Of a stretch of 44,060 bases of DNA, positions 32,605-41,012 are shown one piece after another; position 1 is the stretch's first letter; each line of letters starts with the position of its first letter. The translations under genes and the position numbers were made by a program. The stretch lies in assembly GCA_946478895.1 (NCBI GenBank), contig CAMLDY010000012.1, positions 1 through 44,060 of the forward strand. Direction: 5' to 3'. This stretch comes from an uncultured Gemmatimonadota bacterium (lineage in GTDB: Bacteria; Gemmatimonadota; Gemmatimonadetes; Gemmatimonadales; Gemmatimonadaceae). The notes under the pieces are model-generated. The model saw nothing but the letters and a program-made list of their open reading frames with translations, did no database searches and was not told the origin of the DNA.

Positions 32605-32793
32605 CGGCGGGGAATCGATCTGGGCGCGGAACGGCATCCACAGAACGGAAGCACGGAGCTTTAAGCTTGGTGAGCTTGCTGCGGGGAGCCTGACCGACCC
32701 TGGCGGCGGACCTACGCGAACGCCACTCGAGAGGCCCGCACCACCAGCGGGTTCGGCCACCGGCCGCCTGCCGGTAGTTTTTATTTTGCAGTT
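32605..32793. repeat. Repeat C + B composite, copy 1
   Basis: Block C (32605-32689) begins GGCGGGGAATCGATCTGGGC and includes AAGCTTGGTGAGCTTGC, which can form a small hairpin. Block B (about 32708-32793) ends GGTAGTTTTTATTTTGCAGT. The last part of B encodes the final T-A-K and stop of the hydrolase remnant. Together with the adjoining hydrolase sequence the unit is repeated at 43542-44060. Confidence 0.85.
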
Positions 32794-33137
32794 AGTCCGG
32801 CCAGCCCGACCCGCTCCCGGATCCAACTCGCCACGCTGTTCTGAAATCCACGCAGATAGTAGGCAAGGAATCTCGCTTCACTATCGAAGCCGGTGAGCGC
32901 TTCGAGCAAGCCGTGATTCCCCTGCGGAAAGACGCGCACCGTCGCGTCGGGATTGCGTGATTCTCTGAACACCTTGCGAAATGCCGGCGCGGTTTCCCCG
33001 GTCGGCACCGAGCGGTCGAGCCCGCCGAGCATTATGCACACGGGTGCTTTGACTTGTCTCCAAAACGGGATCGGGTCGTACGACCAACTCCGCCGCAGGC
33101 TGTTGATGTAGTTCGCACCGCTACCTGTGGCTGTCAA
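32781..33137 (-). pseudogene. 5'-truncated alpha/beta hydrolase remnant
   Basis: About 118 codons matching the C-terminal third of an alpha/beta hydrolase (dienelactone-hydrolase or prolyl-oligopeptidase type). The fragment keeps LGGLDRSVPTGETAPAF with a likely catalytic Asp and FPQGNHGLLEA with the catalytic His. The nucleophile Ser and N-terminal half are missing. An in-frame stop lies 10-12 bases above the first possible TTG (33137). A close copy at 43719-44060 continues beyond the window. I read this as a duplicated 3' fragment, not a working gene. Confidence 0.75.
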
Positions 33138-33171
33138 GTTGCTTTTTCAGCAAGGTGTACAACTCTGGGTA

Positions 33172-34128
33172 CTATCGGAGGCCCGCCGCGAGGGCAACTG
33201 TGTTCGCGCGCACCATCAGCGCCAGGAGATCTCGGGCACTTTCGTCGGAGAAAAGCCGCGGCGGGTGCATCGGGCGACCTGGCCCACCCGTGGGACCATA
33301 GCGCTCGAGAACTTTCTCGCGCGCGCTCGACATGACGAAGGTCGGCGCGTCGCGAGGAATCGCATCGAGATCGTCGCGGCCGACCAGCACGACCCGGAGA
33401 TTGCTGAGCGGGCCGAGTCCCTCCATCATGTTTCTGAGCTTGCGCTCGAATCGCGTATCGGTGGCGACATAGTACAACGGGCCGCTCCTCAAGCGTTCGC
33501 CGATCTCCTTGATCAGATTCGGATTGAGCGTCACCACCACGCAGGGTTTCCCGAGGCGTCGCGCCAGTGCCTGCACTTCAGTCGAATGAAAAACCGTCGT
33601 GACCAGGACGTCGCTGTGCAGGACTGCATCCGAGCGCTCCATACCATCCGTCATGACTCCGCGCGTCTCGTAGCCGAAATCGGACTTCAACTCCGAGCAC
33701 AACAGATCGAGCTGGTCGGCGTTGCATTCAATGCAGGCGGCGCGAATTCGGCGAGTGTCGAGGACACGCTGCAGATAAATCGGGATCTCGCGCGGCGCGA
33801 GACCTCGCGAGCGCGCCTGAACGAGCATCCCAACGATCCACGCGCCGACATCCGGCAATACTCGTTCACCGAGCGAACGTGGCGGTGTGACGTACGCACC
33901 CGATCGCGATCGCAATTGGATGAACCCTTCCTCGGCGAGCGTGCGCAGCGCCGCGAGCACCATTCGTTCGTTGACACCAAACTCCGCGGCGAGCGCGCGC
34001 GCACCTGGCAGACGCTCACCGCCGGCGAGAGACCCGACGTGGAGCCCCGAGAGAATGCGGCTACGCAGGACCTCGGTGATCTCGCCACGACGCCGCGGTC
34101 GCGGTCGGCGGCTGGGCGCGCCTGCCAT
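33172..34128 (-). CDS. GntR-type regulator with unrecognised sensor domain
   Basis: 318 residues. The N-terminal winged helix is GntR-like: I-L-S-G-L then GGERLPGARALAAEFGVNER and LAEEGFIQLRSRSGAYV. The C-terminal domain (about 95-318) is not FCD, UTRA or aminotransferase-like. It has a Rossmann-like look (IRAACIECNADQLDLLCSEL, SDVLVTTVFHST, LRVVLVGRDDLD) and could bind a small ligand. It is divergent from the PQQ dehydrogenase operon, which is the obvious target. Palindromes CTGTATTACAG and TGTACA lie in the shared upstream region. Confidence 0.85.
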   Translation of the reverse strand: MAGAPSRRPRPRRRGEITEVLRSRILSGLHVGSLAGGERLPGARALAAEFGVNERMVLAALRTLAEEGFIQLRSRSGAYVTPPRSLGERVLPDVGAWIVGMLVQARSRGLAPREIPIYLQRVLDTRRIRAACIECNADQLDLLCSELKSDFGYETRGVMTDGMERSDAVLHSDVLVTTVFHSTEVQALARRLGKPCVVVTLNPNLIKEIGERLRSGPLYYVATDTRFERKLRNMMEGLGPLSNLRVVLVGRDDLDAIPRDAPTFVMSSAREKVLERYGPTGGPGRPMHPPRLFSDESARDLLALMVRANTVALAAGLR

Positions 34129-34165
34129 CGAGCCTCCGTACGGGAAGTAATTGTTCAGCTTCTAT

Positions 34166-34215
34166 TGTACAGCAGACCCTGCCTTCGCCGCCAATCTACT
34201 GCAACTGTATTACAG
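34166..34215. promoter_or_regulatory. Operator candidates for the GntR-type regulator
   Basis: TGTACA at 34166-34171 and CTGTATTACAG at 34205-34215 are palindromes between the divergent starts. On the minus strand both sites are preceded by CTGC (CTGCTGTAATACAG, CTGCTGTACAATAG). A third TGTACA lies near 33151-33156, downstream of the regulator gene. Assignment is by position only. Confidence 0.4.
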
Positions 34216-34285
34216 CAGTTCGGCCTGAATTGTGCGCCAGGTGCGAAACGACACACCCAGACGCCTTCAGCACCGAGACTCCGTT

Positions 34286-36220
34286 GTGATTCAGAATCCA
34301 CGCGACCGACACCGAATCGTCGATACAATCCGTATCGCGACCACTTTGGTGATGGTAGTCGCCGCGTACGGCTGCGGCACCAAAGACAATCCCGGCCGCA
34401 CCGCCGCCTTCTCGCCCGCCTCCGCATCAGCCGCGACGCGATCCGATGCGGGTGTGGCGCTTCCGGACATGCTTGCCCGCGGAGCCAACTGGCTTCCGCC
34501 AAACGCGGGCGATGGCGACTGGTTGATGCCGTCGCGCGACTACGCCGGCACGAGGTACTCACCGCTCGCAGAGATCAGCACTGCAAATGTCGCTCAGCTG
34601 CAGCTTGCCTGGACCTTCGACGACGGCGAGTCGCACTATGGCCACGAGATGACGCCGCTCGTTGCCGGCAACACCATGTTCATCGTGTCGCCCTTCCCCA
34701 ATCGTGCCTTCGCGATCGATCTCACCAAACCAGGCGGCGTGCTCAAGTGGAAGTACGAGCCGAATCCATCACCGATTGCAGTCGGCAAGGCCTGCTGCGA
34801 CGCGGTCAACCGGGGTGCGGCGATTTACGACGGGAAGCTGATCTACAATCTCCTCGATGATCACACGGTCGCCGTGGACGTCAACACCGGCAAGGAATTG
34901 TGGCGCACCAAGCTCGCCAACGTCGAGGACGGCACCACGATGACCATGGCGCCGCTCGCCGCCGAGGGCAAAGTGTACGTTGGGAATTCGGGCGGCGAGA
35001 TGGGAGTGGCGGGCTGGCTCGCCGCTCTCGATGCGAATACGGGCAAGGAGCTGTGGCGCGCATTCAGCGTCGGGCCCGACAGCATGGTGCGCATCGGCGC
35101 CGATTTCAAGCCGTTCTATCCATGGCTCCGCGGGAAGGATCTCGGCGTGACGACATGGCCGGCCGGTGCCTGGAAGCACGGCGCCGGCGCAGTGTGGGGC
35201 TGGGTGACTTACGACCCCGAGCTGCACGAGATCTATCACGGCACCAGCAACACCGGACCGTGGAACGCGGACCAGCGACCCGGTCTGAACCTGTGGACCA
35301 GCGGAGTGTTCGCGCGCAACGTCGGCGACGGCATGGCGCGCTGGGCCTACGTTTTCACTCCCCACAACGAGTGGGACTACGACGGCGTCAATGAGAACAT
35401 CCTCGTCGATCTGCCGGTCAATGGGCAGACGCGCAAGGTGATGGTTCAGTTCAATCGCAACGGCTTCGCCTATACCATCGATCGCGTCACGGGAGAAGTG
35501 CTCGTCGCCAAACCGTTCGGCCACGAGAACTGGGCGTCGGGCATCGATCCCAAAACGGCAATGCCGATCGTCGTCCCCGAGAAGCACACCGTACCGCCGG
35601 GACGGTGGGTGCGCGACATCTGTCCGGCCGATGTCGGCGTCAAGGATTTCGAGCCGGCGGCATTTTCCCCGCGCACCGGGTTGTTCTACGTGCCCGTCCA
35701 GAACATCTGCATGGACTACAAGGGCCGCGAGGTTGGCTACATCGCTGGCACTCCCTACTGGGGCGCCGAGATGACTCGGCACGTCGGGCCGGGTGGGAAC
35801 TATGGTGAGCTGGCCGCTTTCGATGCCGCGGCAGGCCGCAAGGTGTGGAGCATTCCCGAGCCATTCCTCGTTTACAGCGGCGCTCTCGTCACCGCTGGCG
35901 ACGTCGTTTTCTACGGCACCGTCGATGGCTGGTTCCGCGCCGTCGATGCGCGCACCGGCAAAGTTCTGTGGTCGCGCAAGCTCGGCTCGGGAATCATCAG
36001 CGCGCCGATGACCTATCGCGCTCCCGACGGCCACCAATACGTGGCCGTCGCCGCCGGAGTCGGTGGCGGCGCAATGACCACCGCGAGCCAACCGGGATTC
36101 CCGGCGCGAGGAAGCACCTATTACGTCTTTGCACTGAGCAACGCGATCCCGGCGACCCAGCCGGCGCGCACCGGCAGTGGCTCGGGATCTACGCCGGATC
36201 AGGGAGGGAAGAAACATTGA
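34286..36220 (+). CDS. PQQ-dependent alcohol dehydrogenase, lanthanide-type (XoxF-like)
   Basis: A 644-residue exported eight-bladed quinoprotein that oxidises primary alcohols and passes electrons to cytochrome c. The signal ends in a lipobox-like AAYGC. The vicinal disulfide is C170-C171 in GKACCDAV. Metal and cofactor ligands align with methanol dehydrogenases: E238 in GGEMGVAGW, N322 in GTSNTGPWN, D364 and D366 in HNEWDYDGVNE. The second Asp, two residues after the catalytic Asp, marks lanthanide-dependent enzymes; calcium MxaF has Ala there. No fused heme domain; the next gene encodes a cytochrome c. The start is uncertain (GTG 34286 or GTG 34232). Methanol or another alcohol as substrate is undetermined. 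Confidence 0.92.
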   Translation: MIQNPRDRHRIVDTIRIATTLVMVVAAYGCGTKDNPGRTAAFSPASASAATRSDAGVALPDMLARGANWLPPNAGDGDWLMPSRDYAGTRYSPLAEISTANVAQLQLAWTFDDGESHYGHEMTPLVAGNTMFIVSPFPNRAFAIDLTKPGGVLKWKYEPNPSPIAVGKACCDAVNRGAAIYDGKLIYNLLDDHTVAVDVNTGKELWRTKLANVEDGTTMTMAPLAAEGKVYVGNSGGEMGVAGWLAALDANTGKELWRAFSVGPDSMVRIGADFKPFYPWLRGKDLGVTTWPAGAWKHGAGAVWGWVTYDPELHEIYHGTSNTGPWNADQRPGLNLWTSGVFARNVGDGMARWAYVFTPHNEWDYDGVNENILVDLPVNGQTRKVMVQFNRNGFAYTIDRVTGEVLVAKPFGHENWASGIDPKTAMPIVVPEKHTVPPGRWVRDICPADVGVKDFEPAAFSPRTGLFYVPVQNICMDYKGREVGYIAGTPYWGAEMTRHVGPGGNYGELAAFDAAAGRKVWSIPEPFLVYSGALVTAGDVVFYGTVDGWFRAVDARTGKVLWSRKLGSGIISAPMTYRAPDGHQYVAVAAGVGGGAMTTASQPGFPARGSTYYVFALSNAIPATQPARTGSGSGSTPDQGGKKH

Positions 36221-36834
36221 CCGGCCGACCAAATCATCGCCTCGTGATTGTCGCCAGCGTCGCGATCGTTGCCAGCGCGACGATTGGCTGTCGCAACGAC
36301 ACCCAGGATGTGCGCGGCGGTGCAGTCGGCGATCGCACGCTTCCACAGCAGGCGGGCACGGTCAATCTCACCGACAGCACGGGACTGCCGCCTGAGGGAA
36401 ATCTCGCGCGCGTCGCCATCGGCGATCTCGCCGGTGCCGGCAACAATACCTTCGAGACGAGCATCAAGAATCCGTACGCGACGGACATGGCCGCAATCAA
36501 GGCGGGCCACGAGCTGTTCGTCAACATGAATTGCGCGAGTTGTCATGGCTACGATCTAAAGGGCGGAATGGGGCCCAATCTGATCGATACCTATTGGCGC
36601 TACGGCGGGTCGCCTGCCGACATCTACAAATCGATTTTCGAGGGTCGTCCCCAGGGCATGCCCGCCTGGGGCCGCTCGATTCCCGCGGTCGAGATATGGA
36701 AGGTCGTTGCATACATCCAGGCCAAGGGCGGAGCGTTCCCGGCCGGCCTCGCCGACCGCGCCCGGCAGGGTGACCTCGCTGACAATGACACGACGTCGGG
36801 GAGCACGCTCAAGGGTCGGAACAATGTCCACTGA
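36217..36834 (+). CDS. Cytochrome c lipoprotein
   Basis: A 205-residue c-type cytochrome. A lipoprotein-like signal ends in ATIGC. One heme-binding site NCASCHGYDLKGGMGPNL lies near the middle, and the distal Met is probably in RPQGMPAWG. TTG 36217 overlaps the dehydrogenase stop and has GGGAGG upstream. It probably takes electrons from the PQQ enzyme and hands them to the CuA or heme c of the CoxB that follows. The start codon of CoxB lies within its last codons. Confidence 0.9.
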   Translation: MTGRPNHRLVIVASVAIVASATIGCRNDTQDVRGGAVGDRTLPQQAGTVNLTDSTGLPPEGNLARVAIGDLAGAGNNTFETSIKNPYATDMAAIKAGHELFVNMNCASCHGYDLKGGMGPNLIDTYWRYGGSPADIYKSIFEGRPQGMPAWGRSIPAVEIWKVVAYIQAKGGAFPAGLADRARQGDLADNDTTSGSTLKGRNNVH

Positions 36835-37846
36835 TCGGCGATCGCGGATCCGCTTCGCACCTTTCTCATCGATCGCGCTGCTGGCGGCCTGCAACGGCAC
36901 CAGCTCCTACCTCGACGCCACGGGACGCGCCGGACGCAGTGAAGGCAAGCTCGGCGTCTGGCTAACCGCGATCTCCTGCGCAGTGGTGATCATCGTCTGC
37001 ATCGCAGTCGTCGCCGGAATCATGCGGCACCGCGGCGAACGAGAGACGAACGCTTCCGTCGAGCGCACGCGCATCAACTCCGGCCTCGGCTGGATCTACG
37101 TCGGCACCGGGACAACCATAGTCGTGCTGGTCGCCGTCTTCGTTGCGACGATGGTGACGCTCACTGCCGCAACCCATCCGCCGTCGGTTCCCTCGCTGAC
37201 AATGGACATCACCGGACATCAGTGGTGGTGGGAAGTCACCTATAGCGACGCATCCAATCCCGAGCTCGGCTTCACCACGGCGAACGAAGTTCATCTTCCG
37301 GTCGGGATTCCGGTACGCGTGCGGCTGCACAGCACCGATGTCATCCACAGCTTCTGGCTGCCGCAGATCGCCGGCAAGATGGATGTGATACCCGGACAGA
37401 CCAACGAGATGTGGCTGGAGGCAGAGCGTGCCGGCACCTCGCGCGGGATGTGCGGCGAGTACTGCGGGCTCCAGCACGCCGCGATGGCGTTCGCCGTCAC
37501 CGCTGAATCGCCGGCTGCCTTCAACAAGTGGGCGCAGCAGCGCCGGTCGGAAGCTCCCGCGCCCGCCACCCGCGAAGCGGTGGTCGGACAAACCGTATTC
37601 TTCAGATCCTGCGGCGCCTGTCACACCATATCAGGCACCCCCGCGCTCGGCCGGCTCGCTCCTGAGCTCACGCACTTTGCGTCGCGCCCCACCATCGGCG
37701 CAGGCGCACTCGAGAACACACCCGCGAATCTTGCGCGGTGGATTGAAAACGCGCCCACGATAAAGGAAGGCGCGCGGATGCCCGCCATCCCGCTCGATGC
37801 CGCCGAGCTGCGGGCAGTGGTCGCGTACCTCGAAACGCTGGAATGA
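36824..37846 (+). CDS. coxB: Cytochrome c oxidase subunit II with fused cytochrome c
   Basis: 340 residues. The signal has a lipobox (LLAAC, Cys23), then two helices (about 45-66 and 92-113). The CuA cupredoxin domain has HQWWWEV, H175, and C210, E212, C214, H218, M221 in CGEYCGLQHAAM, so all CuA ligands are present. A cytochrome c domain with RSCGACHTISG (C263 to H267) follows, making a caa3-type subunit. ATG 36824 overlaps the cytochrome gene by 11 bases. It receives electrons on the periplasmic side and feeds the subunit I active site. Confidence 0.95.
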   Translation: MSTDRRSRIRFAPFSSIALLAACNGTSSYLDATGRAGRSEGKLGVWLTAISCAVVIIVCIAVVAGIMRHRGERETNASVERTRINSGLGWIYVGTGTTIVVLVAVFVATMVTLTAATHPPSVPSLTMDITGHQWWWEVTYSDASNPELGFTTANEVHLPVGIPVRVRLHSTDVIHSFWLPQIAGKMDVIPGQTNEMWLEAERAGTSRGMCGEYCGLQHAAMAFAVTAESPAAFNKWAQQRRSEAPAPATREAVVGQTVFFRSCGACHTISGTPALGRLAPELTHFASRPTIGAGALENTPANLARWIENAPTIKEGARMPAIPLDAAELRAVVAYLETLE

Positions 37847-37847
37847 G

Positions 37848-40340
37848 ATGAGCGCTGTCCTTGCCGAAGCGGCCCCGGTCGGCCGCCTCAACGAAATCTG
37901 GGAAACCCCTCGAGGCTGGCGCGGCACCATCTCGAGCGTGGACCACAAGACCATCGGCAAGCGATACCTCGTCACTTCGATTCTTTTCCTCGTCATCGGG
38001 GGAATAGAAGCGCTGCTGATGCGGAGCCAGCTCGCCGTCAGTGGAGAGCGGGTGCTCTCCGCCGGCACGTACAACGAGCTGTTCAGCATGCACGGTGTGA
38101 CGATGATCTTCCTCTACGCCGCGCCCGTTCTGTCCGGATTCAGCAATTACGTCTGGCCGCTCATGCTCGGCGCGCGCGACATGGCGTACCCGCGCCTCAA
38201 TGCGCTGTCGTACTGGACCTATCTCGTTGCGGGAATCTTTCTGTATACGAGCCTGCCGTTGGGGGCGATGCCCAACGCTGGTTGGTTCGACTACGTGCCA
38301 TACGCGGCGCGGGCATACAACCCCGGTCTCAACATCGACTTCTACGCCTTGACCCTGATTCTGCTGGCGGTGTCGACGACGGTGGGGTCGGTGAATTTCA
38401 TCACCACGCTGTTCAAGACCCGCGCACCCGGCATGTCGATCAACAGGATGCCGGTCATCGTCTGGGGCACCCTCACTGCTTCGATCGCGAATCTGTTTGC
38501 GCTGCCCGCGCTCAGCGCCGCGGCGGCGATGCTTTACCTCGATCGCCGCATCGGCACCCACTTCTACGATCCGGCGGCCGGCGGACACCCGCTGTTGTGG
38601 CAGCATCTGTTCTGGATGTTCGGGCATCCGTGGGTGTACGTGATCGTGCTGCCGGCGATGGGGATCGTCTCCGACGCGCTCCCGACGTTCTGCCGCCGTC
38701 CGCTCGTCGGGTACACCTTCGTCGCGCTCTCGACGGTGATGACGGCGATGATCGGCTTCGGAGTGTGGCTGCATCACATGTTCGCGACCGGCATCGCGCC
38801 GTTGGCGCTCGCGTTCTTCGGCGCCGCCAGCATCTTCATCACGATCCCGAGCGCGGTCGCCATCTTCGCCTGGCTCGGCACTCTCTGGGATGGCAAGCCG
38901 TGGTACCCGGCACCGATGAAATTCATGCTCGGCTTCATCGCGCTCTTCGTTATAGGCGGAGTGAGCGGGGTGATGACCGCCGCGGTCCCTCTCGATTGGC
39001 AGCTCACCGACACCTACTTCGTCGTCGCGCACCTGCACTACGTGTTGGTTGGGATCAACGTCTTCCCGGTCATCGCCGGCGTCTACTACTGGTTCCCGAA
39101 GATGACCGGCCGCATGATGGACGAGCGGCTCGGCACCTGGAATTTCTGGACGCTCTTCGTCGGCGTGAATCTGGTCTTCTTTCCGATGCACATCGTCGGC
39201 TTGCTCGGCATGCCGCGCCGCATCTATAGCTACCCCGCCGGTCTTGGTTGGGACACCTACAATCTGATCGAGACGGTCGGAGCGTTCGTGTTCGCCATCG
39301 GGGTGGCGCTCTTCGCCGTCAACGTCTGGATCAGTCGACGCAACGGACGCATCGCTGGGCCGAATCCGTGGGACGCGGGAACGCTGGAGTGGAGCGTCTC
39401 ATCCCCGCCGCCCCCGTACAACTTCGCGGTGATTCCGACCGTCGGTAGCCGGCATCCACTCTGGGAGGACAGACTTGGCGAAGGCGCGTCGCGCTCGATT
39501 CTGGCGCGCGGACCGTTGCTCGCCGACGGTCGCGAGACTTTTGCGACGTCGCCTCTCGATGCCGAGCCAAAGGCGGTGCTGCAGATGCCGGAGGACACTT
39601 ACCTGCCGCTGGCGCTGGCGATTTCGATCGGCGTAATCGGCTACGGTTTGCTGTTTGGCCTGGTCTGGCTCGCGGCGATCGGCGCGCTGGCGTCGGCGGT
39701 GTGCGTCATCGCGTGGCTCTGGCCGAAGCGTGTGATGACCGAGGAGCGCGAGACGGAAACGCAGTTCGGCGAGCTGCCCGTGGGTGCATCTGGCCGTCAC
39801 AACATCGGCTGGTGGGGAATGGCGTGCCTCGTAGCCACCGAGGCGGCGTTCTTCGGCTACCTTCTCTTCAGCTACTACTATCTGGGCTCGATATCGACGA
39901 ATCCGTGGCCCGCCGTGGTGCCGCGCATCGGCCTCCCCGCAATCAATACTCTTATCCTGATCTCGAGCAGCATCGCTGTGTGGCTGGCTGCGCGTGGAAT
40001 CAGGCGAAACAGCAATGCACACCTTGTTGCGTGGCTGGGTACGGCAATCGTGCTCGGTGTCGTTTTCATTTCGCTGCAGGTGGTCGAGTACGGCCGCGAA
40101 AAGTTCTCGATGACTCACGACGCTTACGGCTCGCTCTTCTACACGATCACGGGATTCCACGGCGCCCACGTCATCGTGGGCTTGCTGATGCTGGCAGTGG
40201 TGTTCGTGCGCTCCGCGCGCGGGCATTTCAGCGCCGGCCGCCATGAAGCGATAACGAACGTCGCACTGTACTGGCACTTCGTCGATGCCGTATGGCTAGC
40301 GGTGTTCACGTCGCTTTACATCACCCCGCACCTCCGCTAG
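37848..40340 (+). CDS. ctaD: Heme-copper oxidase, fused subunits I and III
   Basis: 830 residues. Subunit I (to about 560) has heme a ligands H82 and H397, heme a3 ligand H395, CuB ligands H260, H309 and H310, and the cross-linked Y264 in GHPWVYV. Subunit III follows, from about residue 640 (IGWWGMACLVATEAAFFGYL). Two proton-channel residues are unusual: the Glu of GHPEVY (E286 in Rhodobacter) is W262, and the K-channel Lys (K362) is A338. The D-channel entrance Asp (D111) and N118 are kept. It reduces oxygen as the end of the PQQ dehydrogenase chain; pumping may be altered. It begins one base after the CoxB stop. Confidence 0.94.
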   Translation: MSAVLAEAAPVGRLNEIWETPRGWRGTISSVDHKTIGKRYLVTSILFLVIGGIEALLMRSQLAVSGERVLSAGTYNELFSMHGVTMIFLYAAPVLSGFSNYVWPLMLGARDMAYPRLNALSYWTYLVAGIFLYTSLPLGAMPNAGWFDYVPYAARAYNPGLNIDFYALTLILLAVSTTVGSVNFITTLFKTRAPGMSINRMPVIVWGTLTASIANLFALPALSAAAAMLYLDRRIGTHFYDPAAGGHPLLWQHLFWMFGHPWVYVIVLPAMGIVSDALPTFCRRPLVGYTFVALSTVMTAMIGFGVWLHHMFATGIAPLALAFFGAASIFITIPSAVAIFAWLGTLWDGKPWYPAPMKFMLGFIALFVIGGVSGVMTAAVPLDWQLTDTYFVVAHLHYVLVGINVFPVIAGVYYWFPKMTGRMMDERLGTWNFWTLFVGVNLVFFPMHIVGLLGMPRRIYSYPAGLGWDTYNLIETVGAFVFAIGVALFAVNVWISRRNGRIAGPNPWDAGTLEWSVSSPPPPYNFAVIPTVGSRHPLWEDRLGEGASRSILARGPLLADGRETFATSPLDAEPKAVLQMPEDTYLPLALAISIGVIGYGLLFGLVWLAAIGALASAVCVIAWLWPKRVMTEERETETQFGELPVGASGRHNIGWWGMACLVATEAAFFGYLLFSYYYLGSISTNPWPAVVPRIGLPAINTLILISSSIAVWLAARGIRRNSNAHLVAWLGTAIVLGVVFISLQVVEYGREKFSMTHDAYGSLFYTITGFHGAHVIVGLLMLAVVFVRSARGHFSAGRHEAITNVALYWHFVDAVWLAVFTSLYITPHLR

Positions 40341-40341
40341 C

Positions 40342-40791
40342 ATGGCCGAGCATCCGGCACCTGCTCGGGGGCGCGTCGCGCTCAGCGGATTGTGGTTCGG
40401 GTTTCTGGCCGGACCCTTGGGATGGACGGTGCAGACTTTGGTCGATTCAGCGGTCGCGTCGCACGGATGCTTTCCGCGGCTCTCGCCCCTTTCGACGCCG
40501 ACGGTGGGTGGGTTGCGCGGGATCGTGTTCGCGGTGAGCCTGGCGGCGATCGCGCTGTGCATCGCCGGCGCGGCGGTTTCCTGGCGTGACTGGACGCGGA
40601 CACGCGAAGAGCATCACCGGGGATCGGGCAAGGCGAGCGAGCATGCGCAACCGACGGCGTTGCTCGAGACGGGAGAAGGTCGCACCCGTTTCATGGCGTT
40701 GTCGGGCGTTCTGGTCAGCTTGACTTTTTTGATCGTAACTATCGGGCACGCCGCGTCGATATTCCTCGTCAGTCCCTGCCAGGGCGGTTAA
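40342..40791 (+). CDS. Small membrane protein at the end of the oxidase operon
   Basis: 149 residues with about three hydrophobic helices: LSGLWFGFLAGPLGWTVQTL, GIVFAVSLAAIALCIAGAAV and ALSGVLVSLTFLIVTIGHAA. A polar stretch of about 35 residues separates the second and third. It has a Cys-Gln-Gly-Gly tail. I do not recognise a named family. Proteins of this size often end cox operons and may aid assembly. The ATG lies one base after the oxidase stop, so it is surely co-translated. Promoter and terminator were not seen; repeat C begins 37 bases downstream. Confidence 0.8.
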   Translation: MAEHPAPARGRVALSGLWFGFLAGPLGWTVQTLVDSAVASHGCFPRLSPLSTPTVGGLRGIVFAVSLAAIALCIAGAAVSWRDWTRTREEHHRGSGKASEHAQPTALLETGEGRTRFMALSGVLVSLTFLIVTIGHAASIFLVSPCQGG

Positions 40792-40827
40792 CCGATCGAC
40801 GGCAGCGAGAGGATTGCTGGAGCGGTC

Positions 40828-41000
40828 AAGGCGGGGAATCGATCTGGGCGCGAAACGGCATCCACAGAACGGAAGCAGGGAGCTTTAAGCTTGGTGAGCT
40901 TGCTGCGGGGAGCGTTATTCCGAAAACGCCACTCGAAGAGCCCGCGGCCACCAGCCGGTTCGGCCGACCGCCGCCTGCCGGTAGTTTTTACTTTGCAGTC
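40828..41000. repeat. Repeat C + B composite, copy 2
   Basis: Block C (40828-40913) and block B (about 40920-41000, ending GTTTTTACTTTGCAGTC) fill the 221-bp space between the oxidase operon and the converging esterase. B ends 12 bases from the esterase stop (41013). A terminator role for both genes is plausible. Confidence 0.85.
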
Positions 41001-41012
41001 AAGTCCTGCTAC

